Source: Lichenicola sp964236105
GTDB lineage: Bacteria > Pseudomonadota > Alphaproteobacteria > Acetobacterales > Acetobacteraceae
Reading direction: 5' to 3'
DNA: 64,000 bases
NCBI GenBank assembly: GCA_964236105.1
Contig: CAXSBC010000007.1
Span: 1 to 64,000, forward strand
The stretch's first letter is position 1. Every line of letters begins with the position of its first letter. The position numbers were made by a program, and so were the translations under genes. Positions 25,956-34,724 of the stretch are shown in pieces. The notes beneath the pieces are model-generated. The model was not told where the DNA came from and did not search any database. It saw only the letters and a program-made list of their open reading frames with translations.

Positions 25956-27431
25956 ATGGAAACGTTGCGTGCAGTCCTGGCCGTCACGATGGCGGCCGCA
26001 CTTGCCGGGTGCACCGTCGGGCCCGATTTCCATCGGCCGGACGATGATGCGCCGAAGACATGGTGGAGCAGGCCGGCGGACCAGCTCGCCAGCGCGCCGA
26101 CGTTCGGCGGGACGGTCGACGTCACGTGGTGGACCCGGTTCCACGACGCGGAACTCTCCTCGCTGGTGGACCGGCTCGCACGGCAGAACCTCGATCTGCA
26201 GGCGGCTGCGGAACGGATCGAGCAAGGGCGCGCACAGCGACGGATCGCAGCGTCGCAGGGCCTGCCGACGCTGGATGCGAACGGCCTGTACGACCGCGTG
26301 CGCTCGTCGCCGCCGGTGCTGAACGCGCTGGTGGTTCCGGCACCGGGTGCGCCGGTCCAGTTCGACCTGTTCCAGGACGACCTGTCCTCGTCCTGGGAGA
26401 TCGACCTGTTCGGCCGGGTGCGACGTGCGGTCGAGGTCCAGCGCGCCAACACGGCGGCGGCAATCGAGGCGCGACACGCGATCGCGTTGATGGCGATCGC
26501 GGATCTGGCGCAGGACTACATGCAGTTGCGCGGAACGCAGGCCACCAAGGCGATCACGCAGGCAAGCCTCATCGACGCCGAGCGCAACGTGGCGCTGGTG
26601 CGCAACCAGTTCGCCAACGGCACCAGCACGACCCTCGACATCGCGAACGCGGAAACGCAGCGCGCGACGATCGCGTCCAATCTGCCGTCGCTGCGCACCG
26701 CGGAAGCGAGCCTCGTCAATGCGATCGGCACCCTGCTGGCCGAGCCGCCGCGCGCGCTGCAGCCGGAACTCGGGCCGGCAGCACAGCCACCGGTGCCCCC
26801 GACCGTGCCGATCGGGCTGCCGGCCGAGCTGGCGCGTCGGCGGCCCGATGTGCGTGAGGCGGAGGCTCGCCTGCATGCGGCAACCGCGGAAACCGGGGTC
26901 GCGATCGCCGATTTCTACCCCGATGTCCGGTTGACGGGGCAGGTCGGCACCCAGGCGCTGCAGTTTCCGCAGGTGTTCAACCTCTACTCGGCCTACTACA
27001 TGGTCGGTCCGACGATCGATGTGCCGCTTTTCGAGGGCGGCCGGCTGCGCGCGACGTTGCGTCTGCGCCGGTCGCAGCAGCGTGAGGCCGCGATCAGCTA
27101 CCATAGCACCGTGCTGCAGGCCTGGCAGGACGTCGACAACGCGCTGACCGCCTACACGGAAGCGCAGCACCGTCGCGACAGCGTCGCCGAAGCGGTGCGG
27201 CAGAGCGCGCTGGCACTGGATGCGGCACGTCAGCGCTATCAGCAGGGCGCGGTCGACTTCCTCAACGTGCTTTCCGCGCAGAACATGCTGCTGCAGAACC
27301 AGAGCACGCTCGCCAACAGCGACACCCAGATCGAGACCGATCTCGTGGCGCTCTACCGCGCACTCGGCGGCGGCTGGGAAATCGCCGACAAAACCGGGAG
27401 TGCCGCCGTATCGCCCGCGCCGCGACCGTGA
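25956..27431 (+). CDS. NodT/TolC-type outer membrane efflux lipoprotein
   Basis: 491 residues. A lipoprotein signal peptide with lipobox LAGC (Cys about 19) is followed by TVGPDFHRP, the standard opening of RND-type outer membrane factors. Two OEP repeats are seen, with PSLRTAEASLVNAIGTLLAEPPRAL and GLPAELARRRPDVREAEARLHAATAETGVAIADFYPDV. It forms the trimeric outer membrane tunnel of the efflux system. The start lies two bases after the fusion-protein stop (TGAGGATG), indicating translational coupling. Confidence 0.95.
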   Translation: METLRAVLAVTMAAALAGCTVGPDFHRPDDDAPKTWWSRPADQLASAPTFGGTVDVTWWTRFHDAELSSLVDRLARQNLDLQAAAERIEQGRAQRRIAASQGLPTLDANGLYDRVRSSPPVLNALVVPAPGAPVQFDLFQDDLSSSWEIDLFGRVRRAVEVQRANTAAAIEARHAIALMAIADLAQDYMQLRGTQATKAITQASLIDAERNVALVRNQFANGTSTTLDIANAETQRATIASNLPSLRTAEASLVNAIGTLLAEPPRALQPELGPAAQPPVPPTVPIGLPAELARRRPDVREAEARLHAATAETGVAIADFYPDVRLTGQVGTQALQFPQVFNLYSAYYMVGPTIDVPLFEGGRLRATLRLRRSQQREAAISYHSTVLQAWQDVDNALTAYTEAQHRRDSVAEAVRQSALALDAARQRYQQGAVDFLNVLSAQNMLLQNQSTLANSDTQIETDLVALYRALGGGWEIADKTGSAAVSPAPRP

Positions 27432-27489
27432 CGGCACGCAGTGCACGCCAACCACAGGCACCTTTTGGAAGGCCGCGCGTTCAATCGAC

Positions 27490-29640
27490 ATGAGTGATCG
27501 CTCGTCCGTTCCTGTACTCCCAGGCCATGCCAGGCTCGGCACCTCCGAGATACGGATCGACGGTCCGGCAAAGGTCACCGGGCAGGCGCCGTATGCCGGG
27601 GATATGCGGCTGCCGGGGATGGCGCACGCCAAGCTGGTGAGGAGCCCGATCGCGCGGGGGCGGATCACGGCGATAGGCCGCACTGCGGTGCTGGCACTGC
27701 CGGGCATCCTCGACGTGCTCACCTTTGCCGAGGTCGGCGAGGCGGTGAGGCCGGTCGGGCACGTCATGGCGGGTGGCTGGGCGAACAGTAGCGCGCGTCC
27801 ACTGGCCTCAGCCGAGGTTCGCTATGGCGGGCAGATCGTCGCGGTCGTGGTCGGAGAGACGCTGGAGACGGCAAGTGCGGGGGCAGCCGCACTGATGGTC
27901 GACTACGCCGCAGAACCGCACGTCTCCCGGCTCGAGGATGCCGATGCGCCGCCAATTCCGCTCGGTCAGCTGCAGAAGACTTATGAAGATCGCGCCATCG
28001 GCGATCTCGAAGCCGCACTCACCGCCGCGGCGCATGTGGTCGACCAGCGCTACGCGACTCCCATCCAGCACCACAACCCGATCGAGCTTCCCAGCACGAT
28101 CTGCCTCTGGTCGGGCGACGATCTCACCGTCTGGGAGCCGACGCGTTTCGTCAACGCAGCGCAGCATGGGCTCGCGGCTCAGCTGGGGATCGAGCCGGAG
28201 CATGTGCGGGTGATCGCGCAGACGATCGGCGGGCATTTCGGATCGAAGCTCGCCTTGTCACAGCATACCGTGCTGTGCGCCCTCGCGGCGAAGCGAACCG
28301 GGCGACCGGTGCACCTCGAGATCAGCCGTCGCGACGCCTTCACGATCGCCAACCACCGTACCGAAACGCGGCACCATATCCGGTTGGGCGCGGATCCCGA
28401 TGGCCGGTTCGTCGCCCTCGGGCACGATGCCGAAACGGTCACCTCGCAGTTCGACGATTTCGCGATGGAGGGCACCGACGTCAGCACCGGGCTCTATGCC
28501 TGTTCCGCGATCGCTGCGACCGAGCAGGTGGTGCGGGTGGACCGCAATACGCCAGGTCCGATGCGGGCGCCGCCGGAGGTGCCGTTCCTGTTCGCGCTGG
28601 AAAGTGCCGTGGACGAGATGGCGGCAGCCCTCGCGATCGATCCGATCCTGCTGCGCCGCCGCAACGACACCCTGGTTGATCCTGTCACCGGTCATCCCTT
28701 CACCACGCGGCTGCTGATGCGCTGCTTCGATGTCGGAGCGGAGGCGTTCGGCTGGTGTGCGGGACCACCACGCAGCCATGCGCGGCGGGAGGGCGCCTGG
28801 CTGGTCGGGCAGGGCTGTGCTGCAGCGGCGCGACCTGTGAAGATCGCACCCGCGCGCATCCGGGTCACCCGGACCCCGGATGCCGCGTTGATCGAGACCG
28901 CGCATCACGAGATCGGCAACGGGATCGCGACCGTGCTGGCGATGATGGCGTCGGAGCGATTGGATCTGCCGATCGCCGCCATCGAGGTCAGGCTGGGCGA
29001 TACGGCGTTGCCGGCCGCGAGCATCTCGGGCGGCTCATCAACCACGACCAGTCTGGCCAATGCGCTCGGGCAGGCCTGTGCGGTGCTTCGCGGGCGCCTG
29101 TCCGGCATGGCCGAGATCGGCTTCGTGCCGCCGGGCGCCGACGCTGGCGCACTGCAGAAGCTCGATCAGGGCAAGATGATCCTGGTAACCCCGCCTGCGG
29201 GCAAGCTGGCATGGGCATTCGGCGCGCACTTCATCGAGGTGCGTGTGCATGCATCGACGTGCGAGATCCAGGTGCGGCGACATGTCGCCGCATTCGCGGC
29301 CGGACGTATCCTGAACCCGCTGACGGCGCGCAGCCAGCTGCTCGGCGGGATGGTATGGGGACATGGATCGGCGCTGCTCGAGGAGACGCTGATCGACCCG
29401 CGCACCGGCACCTATGTGAACGAGGATCTCGCCGACTACCTGGTTCCCACCGCCGCCGATATCGGCGAGCTGACCGCGCTCACGATAGTCGACGAGGATC
29501 GCGAGGCGGACGGCGAGGGGGTGAAGGGGCTGGGGGAGATCGGCATCATCGGCGCCAACGCCGCGATCGCCAACGCGGTGTTCGATGCCACCGGCCACCG
29601 CATCCGCACGCTGCCGATCCGGATCGAGGCCCTGCTGTAG
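27490..29640 (+). CDS. Xanthine dehydrogenase family molybdenum-binding subunit (PaoC/YagR-like)
   Basis: 716 residues from ATG 27490; the open frame upstream overlaps the efflux gene. It has an aldehyde oxidase/xanthine dehydrogenase a/b hammerhead domain at 15-130 (IDGPAKVTGQAPYAGDM), then molybdopterin-binding domains with QTIGGHFGSKLALSQHTVLCALAAK, HEIGNGIATVLA, SISGGSSTTTSLANAL and the C-terminal GVKGLGEIGIIGANAAIANA, which holds the catalytic Glu. Such subunits hydroxylate aldehydes or N-heterocycles, but need FeS and FAD partner subunits. None is encoded nearby, nor is a XdhC-like maturation factor. Its position after the efflux genes may be coincidental. Confidence 0.92.
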   Translation: MSDRSSVPVLPGHARLGTSEIRIDGPAKVTGQAPYAGDMRLPGMAHAKLVRSPIARGRITAIGRTAVLALPGILDVLTFAEVGEAVRPVGHVMAGGWANSSARPLASAEVRYGGQIVAVVVGETLETASAGAAALMVDYAAEPHVSRLEDADAPPIPLGQLQKTYEDRAIGDLEAALTAAAHVVDQRYATPIQHHNPIELPSTICLWSGDDLTVWEPTRFVNAAQHGLAAQLGIEPEHVRVIAQTIGGHFGSKLALSQHTVLCALAAKRTGRPVHLEISRRDAFTIANHRTETRHHIRLGADPDGRFVALGHDAETVTSQFDDFAMEGTDVSTGLYACSAIAATEQVVRVDRNTPGPMRAPPEVPFLFALESAVDEMAAALAIDPILLRRRNDTLVDPVTGHPFTTRLLMRCFDVGAEAFGWCAGPPRSHARREGAWLVGQGCAAAARPVKIAPARIRVTRTPDAALIETAHHEIGNGIATVLAMMASERLDLPIAAIEVRLGDTALPAASISGGSSTTTSLANALGQACAVLRGRLSGMAEIGFVPPGADAGALQKLDQGKMILVTPPAGKLAWAFGAHFIEVRVHASTCEIQVRRHVAAFAAGRILNPLTARSQLLGGMVWGHGSALLEETLIDPRTGTYVNEDLADYLVPTAADIGELTALTIVDEDREADGEGVKGLGEIGIIGANAAIANAVFDATGHRIRTLPIRIEALL

Positions 29641-29992
29641 GCAGGCATGGAGTCGTGGCGGCCATTCTCGTCTCGTGCCGTGCGGCGTCGGTCAAGTTGC
29701 CGGAGAGCGGCGTGGGCGACATCACGGCAACAACGACCGTCTGCGAGGGGCCACCGTCCGATCCGCTGATCGAATGGCGCAAAAAACTATACCAACTCCA
29801 CGGTAGCCGCTGATCTGGCCGAGCTTTCGACAGCCGTGTCGATCCCGGCACAGGCGGCGACTGCATCATCCGCCACGGCGCCGCGCCTGATCGGGGTGTC
29901 GAGAGCGCTCCAGAGCCCGGCAGATTATGCCGATAGTCGGCAGATACTGCAGTCGCCGGCTCGCGCCCACCCCGATTTCGGGCTGTCTGGCG
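29641..29992. other. Intergenic region with no supported gene
   Basis: About 350 bases after the molybdenum enzyme gene. No open frame has coding character. It leads into the sigma-54 promoter at 29993; upstream enhancer sites for an activator would be expected here but were not recognised. Confidence 0.4.
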
Positions 29993-30008
29993 TGGCACGG
30001 CCGTTGCA
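29993..30008 (+). promoter_or_regulatory. Sigma-54 (RpoN) -24/-12 promoter
   Basis: TGGCACG-gccg-TTGCA matches the sigma-54 consensus TGGCACG-N4-TTGCA at every conserved base with exact spacing. It is 47 bases before the ATG of the Ser/Ala-rich protein, leaving a leader of about 35 bases. Transcription would require RpoN and an enhancer-binding activator. Confidence 0.75.
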
Positions 30009-30055
30009 ACTCATGGGGACCAAGCCGAACCGTGATCGCGAACGGAAAACCTGCC

Positions 30056-30616
30056 ATGTCGATCGATAGCATCCTCTCAAGCCTCAACCCCTGGTCACCG
30101 GCATCGTCGGGCACATCAACCGGCAGCAATGCCGCGTCGAGCGGCTCCACGGACGGCAGCAGCGCACTCTCAAGCTTCGCCGACAACCTGCAGTCTCTGC
30201 TGGGGTCGAGCACGTCGAGCAGTCAGGGGACCACGATGGCTGCTGCGGGCTCCAGTTCGGTCAGCGGTTCGGGCACGGCATCCAGCACCATCGCGACGGG
30301 CGCAGGCGCGAGCGGCGCTGGCGGAACCAGCGGCGCACACGGCCATCACCACCATGTCGGCAGTGCCCGACAGGCCGGCAGCAGCCTGTTGTCGGCCATG
30401 CAGTCATCCAGCGACAGCAGCGTCTCCGCCTCCGCCGGCTCGAGCGCCGCCGCTTCCGCCACGGGAACCTCGAACATGGCGACGGCCTCGACCGGTTCGG
30501 CCCAGACCGGCGTTGCAGGCGCACAGACACTGCAACGGGCGATTCAGCAGGCGATGCGGGCTTACGGCACCGCGCCGACGAACAGCATCGACAGCCTGTC
30601 GGGCCTGAGCGCCTGA
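30056..30616 (+). CDS. Ser/Ala/Gly-rich low-complexity protein, unknown function
   Basis: 186 residues. It starts MSIDSILSSLNPWSPA, then long Ser/Gly/Ala/Thr-rich stretches with a short HGHHHH cluster near residue 100, and a more ordered C-terminus (AQTLQRAIQQAMRAYG). No signal peptide or membrane helix is visible. GGAAA lies upstream of ATG 30056. It is the only gene behind a strong sigma-54 promoter. The composition suggests a disordered structural or secreted protein; I do not recognise the family. The two other frames are also open for part of this length, so protein evidence would help. Confidence 0.65.
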   Translation: MSIDSILSSLNPWSPASSGTSTGSNAASSGSTDGSSALSSFADNLQSLLGSSTSSSQGTTMAAAGSSSVSGSGTASSTIATGAGASGAGGTSGAHGHHHHVGSARQAGSSLLSAMQSSSDSSVSASAGSSAAASATGTSNMATASTGSAQTGVAGAQTLQRAIQQAMRAYGTAPTNSIDSLSGLSA

Positions 30617-31016
30617 AGGCCTGCCATGCGGTCGACCGTCAGCCCGCGGCAGGTCGCACGGCCCATGGGGCGGCCGCTGACTGCGGGCAGCTTTGTCGTC
30701 CCGAGCCGTCAGCCGACGATCCCGGTGCTGCCGCGCAGCAGGCGGAGTATCGAACGGCACGTGCCGTATTGCGCCGACGGTGCGCTCCGGTCAGCCTCGG
30801 CATGAGCAGAGAACTGCAGCGCGATACCACCCTGCGGCGTATGCGTCCGGTACTGACACGCTGACTTGACCCATGACGCCGTACTGATCGTCTCGATTAA
30901 TGGTGGAGCGAGCGGCGAGTGGACAAGCGACAGCGACAGTCGAGGCAATGTGACGATATAACCGACGCCTTGATCACAGTTGAGGTGCGGTTCCAATTGA
31001 AGTTGGAGACAGCAAC
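30617..31016. other. Intergenic region with no supported gene
   Basis: About 400 bases between the Ser-rich protein and the small secreted protein. No coding frame, RNA gene or clear terminator was recognised. TTGGAGACAGCAAC just before 31017 contains the next ribosome binding site. Confidence 0.4.
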
Positions 31017-31436
31017 ATGAGACCCTCATTCCTGGCTGCCGCGGCAGTGGTGTCCTGGCCCATGCTGGCGATGGCGGGTTCCAGTCAGACCTACACCAAC
31101 TTCTGTAGCACATCCCAAAGTGGCGACGTTGCGGGTTGGAAAATCAGTATCACCCCATATCATAAAGCCTATCGGGTTAGTTACAGCTACTCGGAAGGTC
31201 AACTAATGGAACCGATCACCACAGACCGGGTCAGCTTCGATCCGGGGAGCGGCCATCTGAAGTTCCAGTTGCACACTCCCTTCGAACTGGTGAAATTCGA
31301 TGGCATAGCGAGCAAGTCCGAGCTTGTCGGACGCTTGAAGGAAGGTGAGCACGATCATGAGGAGGCGATCACGCTCAAGTCTGTGTCGTCGGATTGGAAG
31401 CCCGAGCAGATGCCAGACTGTCCGCCGGTCCCGTGA
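31017..31436 (+). CDS. Small secreted protein, unknown function
   Basis: 139 residues with a clear Sec signal peptide (MRPSFLAAAAVVSWPMLAMA, cleavage before GSSQ). The mature part is about 119 residues, mostly beta-like, with one Cys near each end (FCST and PDCPPVP) that could form a disulfide. GGAG precedes the ATG. I recognise no family. Its codon use is less GC-rich than its neighbours and it stands beside an IS66 relic, so recent acquisition is possible. Confidence 0.7.
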   Translation: MRPSFLAAAAVVSWPMLAMAGSSQTYTNFCSTSQSGDVAGWKISITPYHKAYRVSYSYSEGQLMEPITTDRVSFDPGSGHLKFQLHTPFELVKFDGIASKSELVGRLKEGEHDHEEAITLKSVSSDWKPEQMPDCPPVP

Positions 31437-31549
31437 GGCAGAGCAAGGCAGGCCATCCGATCAAACCAGTGATCGGGGATCGTGCCAATGCAGGCGCTGC
31501 ATTTGATTTCGGGCCTTCCGAGGTCCGGCCTGACCTTGCTGTCGGCGTA

Positions 31550-31670
31550 GGAGCAGTCGTCTTGGGTATAGGCCCGGGGGCAGCTGGTTCGGGTCCGGCC
31601 GAGCTCTGGCTCAAGTACCGGCAGCGACGTGTCGTCGGCAAAGATCCGGTCGCCTGCAAAACGTGACAAC
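31550..31670 (-). mobile_element. IS66-family transposase relic
   Basis: The minus frame encodes AGDRIFADDTSLPVLEPELG followed by RTRTSCPRAYTQDD. This matches the conserved IS66 TnpC block usually written as erIHADDTPVPVLdPGrGkTktGRlWvYvRDD, including the DD of the catalytic triad. Flanking sequence is degenerate and no terminal repeats or tnpA/tnpB were found, so only a fragment remains. It lies just upstream of an amino acid permease lacking its N-terminal third. Confidence 0.6.
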
Positions 31671-31835
31671 GGCTGTCCCGACTTAAGCCCCCTCCCAAAC
31701 CAGCTGCCTTTTCTGTTCCATCGTCCATCGCTGTCGAATGACAGGCAGGACTGCAACGTCCTGGGCGCTTCCGGGAGGGCAAGCATAAGAGAATTCCTTG
31801 GGCCCTCTTCCTGAGGGCCTTCTGAGTTCTCCTTG

Positions 31836-32678
31836 ATGAAGCTCGTGCCGCTGCTGCTTTTCGTGGGGGTCGGCGCGGCGGTTCTGTTCGCGGCGGGCGT
31901 GCCGGCGGCAACGGGGCCGCGGACGGCACCTGCATCGGGACTGGCCGATGCGGTGATCCTGGGGATATTCGCCTTCAGCGGCATGGAGACGCCGCTTGCC
32001 GCCAGCGGCGAGGTGGCGGATGGACACCGCAACGTGCCTCGCGCCCTGTTCGGCGCCATGGGCTTCGTGCTCGTGCTGTATGTCAGCATCCAGCTGGTGG
32101 CGCAGTCCCTGCTGGGACCGGCCCTCGGCGTCCAGGCGGCGCCCCTCACCGCCGCGGCCGCGCGGATCGGTCCGGTGGCGCGCACGATCATGGTGGCGGG
32201 TTCTGCCCTGTCGATGCTCGGCTGGATGGGCAGCGACATCCTCGGCGCACCGCGCATCCTGTTTGCCTTCGCACAGGATGGCCTGCTGCCTCGTGTGCTG
32301 GCGCACGTGCATCCGCGCACGCAGGCGCCCGACCTGGCGATCCTGGCGCATGCCGGCATCGCGACGGCCCTGGCGTTGTCAGGCAGTTTTCACGGGCTCG
32401 TCGTCGCATCCACGCTGAACACCATGGGGCTTTACTTCCTGGGATGCGGGGCAGCCTGGATACTGCACCGACGCGATACGCGGACGCTCGGCGTGCCTGT
32501 CGATTTCGCTGCCCTGCCTGCTTCGGCGCTGGTCGGCATGGCGGCGATGGTGCTGCTGGTTTGTGTGGCGCCGCGCGACGAGATCCTGGGACTGGCCGCC
32601 GTGGTGGCCGGCAGCGTGATCCTGTATGCCATCATGACGGGGCTTCATCGAACTGGTCGGCAGCCACGAGACCGCTGA
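31836..32678 (+). pseudogene. 5'-truncated APC family amino acid permease
   Basis: About 280 residues corresponding to the C-terminal two-thirds of an APC-superfamily transporter: LKLVPLLLFVGVGAAVLF-like start, then ILGIFAFSGMETPLAASGEVADGHRNVPRALFGAMGF (the TM6 region with the conserved Glu), SMLGWMGSDILGAPRILFAFAQDGLLP and later helices. Intact members have about 430-470 residues and 12 helices; here the first four or five are missing, and upstream sequence holds an IS66 relic. Translation could start at the ATG near 31836, but the substrate-binding TM1 is gone. The 3' end overlaps the convergent CDP-alcohol transferase gene by 47 bases. Confidence 0.75.
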
Positions 32679-33537
32679 GGAACGCTGCATATCGTACATG
32701 CTGCCGATGATTCAGCAGAGCGAGAACGATGCTGAAGCCGAAGATCTCGAATATGAAGTAGGCCAAAGGCACCTTCGCAATCGAGCAGATAAAGATGCCA
32801 AGCGTTTTGTAGTTGGCGGACATGATCGACCAATGCCGGACCGGCTTTGCGAACACCGCCCGATACCGTTTGCGGATGAAGGCGTCATGCGCAGGATGCG
32901 ACGTCAGGACCCGTTCCAGCTGCTCGTGAAAACTGATCGTGGCCCCGATCGCCAGGAGCTGGATCCTTCCGTAGAGACGCTCGAGCCGATCCGATAACCG
33001 CATGGACGCGGCATCCGGTGGCAGCCTGGTCGGCTCAAGAAGCCTCTTCGACTTCCGGTCCAGCCCCCAGAACTCGTATTCCTGGCGCTGCGCCTCGTAG
33101 GCGGCTGCCTGAACAGCATGGCAGACTCCAGCCACGACAACCGGAACCCAGACAGGATTGCCGTACTGCCGGCTCAGACTCAGACCGAGGCTCGCATAGA
33201 CGGCAGTGAAGGTGACGTAGTCGCAGATTCCATCGAGGACCTTTCCGAGCTGCGATTGCGACTGCGTGAGACGCGCGAGTTGACCATCGGCGCCGTCCAT
33301 GACGTGCCACGCGATCATCAGGATGAAGCCAGCGGCAGCCCACCAGGGATCGCGATAGTGCCAGTAGGCCAGTGCCGCCATGACGCCGAACAGCATGCCC
33401 GCGATGGATACCGCGTTCGGGACGATATGCAGGTCCCTCAGCATGGGAGCGAGGCGATTGGCTATCGGGTGGATGAAGTACAGGTTGGTGACGTCTTCGA
33501 TCTCCGACGTTCGCCGAACCGGTTCGGGATCATCCAT
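32632..33537 (-). CDS. CDP-alcohol phosphatidyltransferase family membrane enzyme
   Basis: 301 residues with about six membrane segments. The family catalytic motif DG-x2-AR-x8-G-x3-D-x3-D is fully present as DGQLAR, then G, D and D in LGKVLDGICDYV (about 87-112). These enzymes join a CDP-activated alcohol to an acceptor hydroxyl, making phospholipid headgroups or phosphodiester solutes. The gene follows a small-molecule nucleotidyltransferase by 51 bases, the pairing seen in inositol-phosphodiester or phosphoalcohol lipid pathways, so the partner may supply the CDP-alcohol. Convergent overlap with the permease remnant at its 3' end. Confidence 0.88.
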   Translation of the reverse strand: MDDPEPVRRTSEIEDVTNLYFIHPIANRLAPMLRDLHIVPNAVSIAGMLFGVMAALAYWHYRDPWWAAAGFILMIAWHVMDGADGQLARLTQSQSQLGKVLDGICDYVTFTAVYASLGLSLSRQYGNPVWVPVVVAGVCHAVQAAAYEAQRQEYEFWGLDRKSKRLLEPTRLPPDAASMRLSDRLERLYGRIQLLAIGATISFHEQLERVLTSHPAHDAFIRKRYRAVFAKPVRHWSIMSANYKTLGIFICSIAKVPLAYFIFEIFGFSIVLALLNHRQHVRYAAFLSGLVAADQFDEAPS

Positions 33538-33588
33538 GTGATCGGCCCTGTCGCCTTCGATCGCCGCGCGGGCCGCGGTGCCGATCGA

Positions 33589-34305
33589 TCAAAGCCGGCC
33601 TGACTCGAGAAGGCGCTCGGCTTTTCCGAATGCCACCGGGTCGTCGACATCAACCCAAAGCAGCGTTCCGACGTCCAGCACGTGCGCCTTGTTCCATCCT
33701 GCGAGGACGTTCATGGCGCCAGAGATGCTGTCATCGTTGCGGGCCTGGCTTGCCTCCAGCGCAGCAAAGATGATGGGACTGCACAGGAAGGTTCCCGTAT
33801 CGATGGCATTGAAGTCGGCCAGCAGCTTGCCGATCTGCTGGATACGTCCGTCGAGACATCTGACGCGCGTGACGTCGTCCGGATCGTTGAGCGGGCTGTC
33901 GACATTGTAGTCGACCGCGAGGGTGACCGTGTCCGGATCATGCGGCGCAGCGATCAGGGTCCGATAGAGTTCCGGGTCTGTCAGGTGGTCGCACATCGTC
34001 AGCAGGAACGGCTCCGCGAGATACGGCTTCGCGGCGAGCAGCGAGACGCCGTTCGCCCGGCGCCAATCGACGTTGACGATGGGGGTGATGGGAACGTCCT
34101 GACGCGCGGAGATCAGTTCGAGCTCTCTCTGCAGGTCGTCCATGCGGTAGCCGACCACGACGAAGAACTCGTCAACGCCTGCGCGGCGGGCGCGCCTGAT
34201 CACGTGCTCGATGAGCGACATTCCCTTGATGAGCACCAGCGGCTTGAGGCTGCCGCGCTCCCTGAGCCTGACGCCCTGTCCAGCGGCGACGATCAGGCAC
34301 TTCAT
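33589..34305 (-). CDS. Sugar/alcohol-phosphate nucleotidyltransferase (MobA-like/NTP_transf_3)
   Basis: 238 residues from ATG 34305. The NTP-binding start is CLIVAAGQGVRLRERGSLKPLVLIKGMSLIEHVI; the metal-binding Asp lies in LLTMCDHLTDPELY; the region CLDGRIQQIGKLLADFNAIDTGTFLCSPIIF matches inositol-1-phosphate or phosphocholine cytidylyltransferase-like proteins. It probably activates a phosphorylated alcohol with CTP for the CDP-alcohol transferase encoded next. An in-frame extension to 34470 is Arg-rich and rejected. Confidence 0.85.
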   Translation of the reverse strand: MKCLIVAAGQGVRLRERGSLKPLVLIKGMSLIEHVIRRARRAGVDEFFVVVGYRMDDLQRELELISARQDVPITPIVNVDWRRANGVSLLAAKPYLAEPFLLTMCDHLTDPELYRTLIAAPHDPDTVTLAVDYNVDSPLNDPDDVTRVRCLDGRIQQIGKLLADFNAIDTGTFLCSPIIFAALEASQARNDDSISGAMNVLAGWNKAHVLDVGTLLWVDVDDPVAFGKAERLLESGRL

Positions 34306-34724
34306 CGCGCGTCGTGCGGTCTGGCGCCGTGCGGCATGCTCCGGACGCAGGCTTGCATGCAAGGTCCACGCGTCGACGAGCGTCTCGACGCGGTGGCGAT
34401 GCGGCCCGGCACTCTCGCCAAGGCCTGGATCCGGCTCATGACCGCTCCCATCCGCCCGGACAGGATGCATGAAGTCGAATGATGCCGATGATGATGATCC
34501 TTCATGATCCAGATGTGCTGACAGCAGCCCGGAAGGCCGAACAGGTCAGGCTTCGGCCGACAGCAGATCCCGGTCCGTTTCCGACAGACGCATGAACCAG
34601 GTGGTCGCGCAGCAGACGCGGCGGTGGTCGTCGCCGTCATACTGACAGCGATGGAACTGTTCAAGCAGGTCAGACCGTCGCACGGTCGCATCCGGCCTGC
34701 CGGCCGAATTGCCGAGCGTCATGG
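34306..34724. other. Intergenic region with no supported gene
   Basis: About 420 bases. A minus-strand 129-residue frame ends in an ATGA overlap with the nucleotidyltransferase start, but its Cys/His/Arg-rich translation has no family and poor coding character. Presumably holds the promoter of the nucleotidyltransferase/CDP-alcohol pair. Confidence 0.4.

Noticed and set aside
34302..34691. 129-codon minus frame whose stop overlaps the nucleotidyltransferase start
   Set aside because: Cys/His/Arg-rich with no family; the overlap is probably chance.
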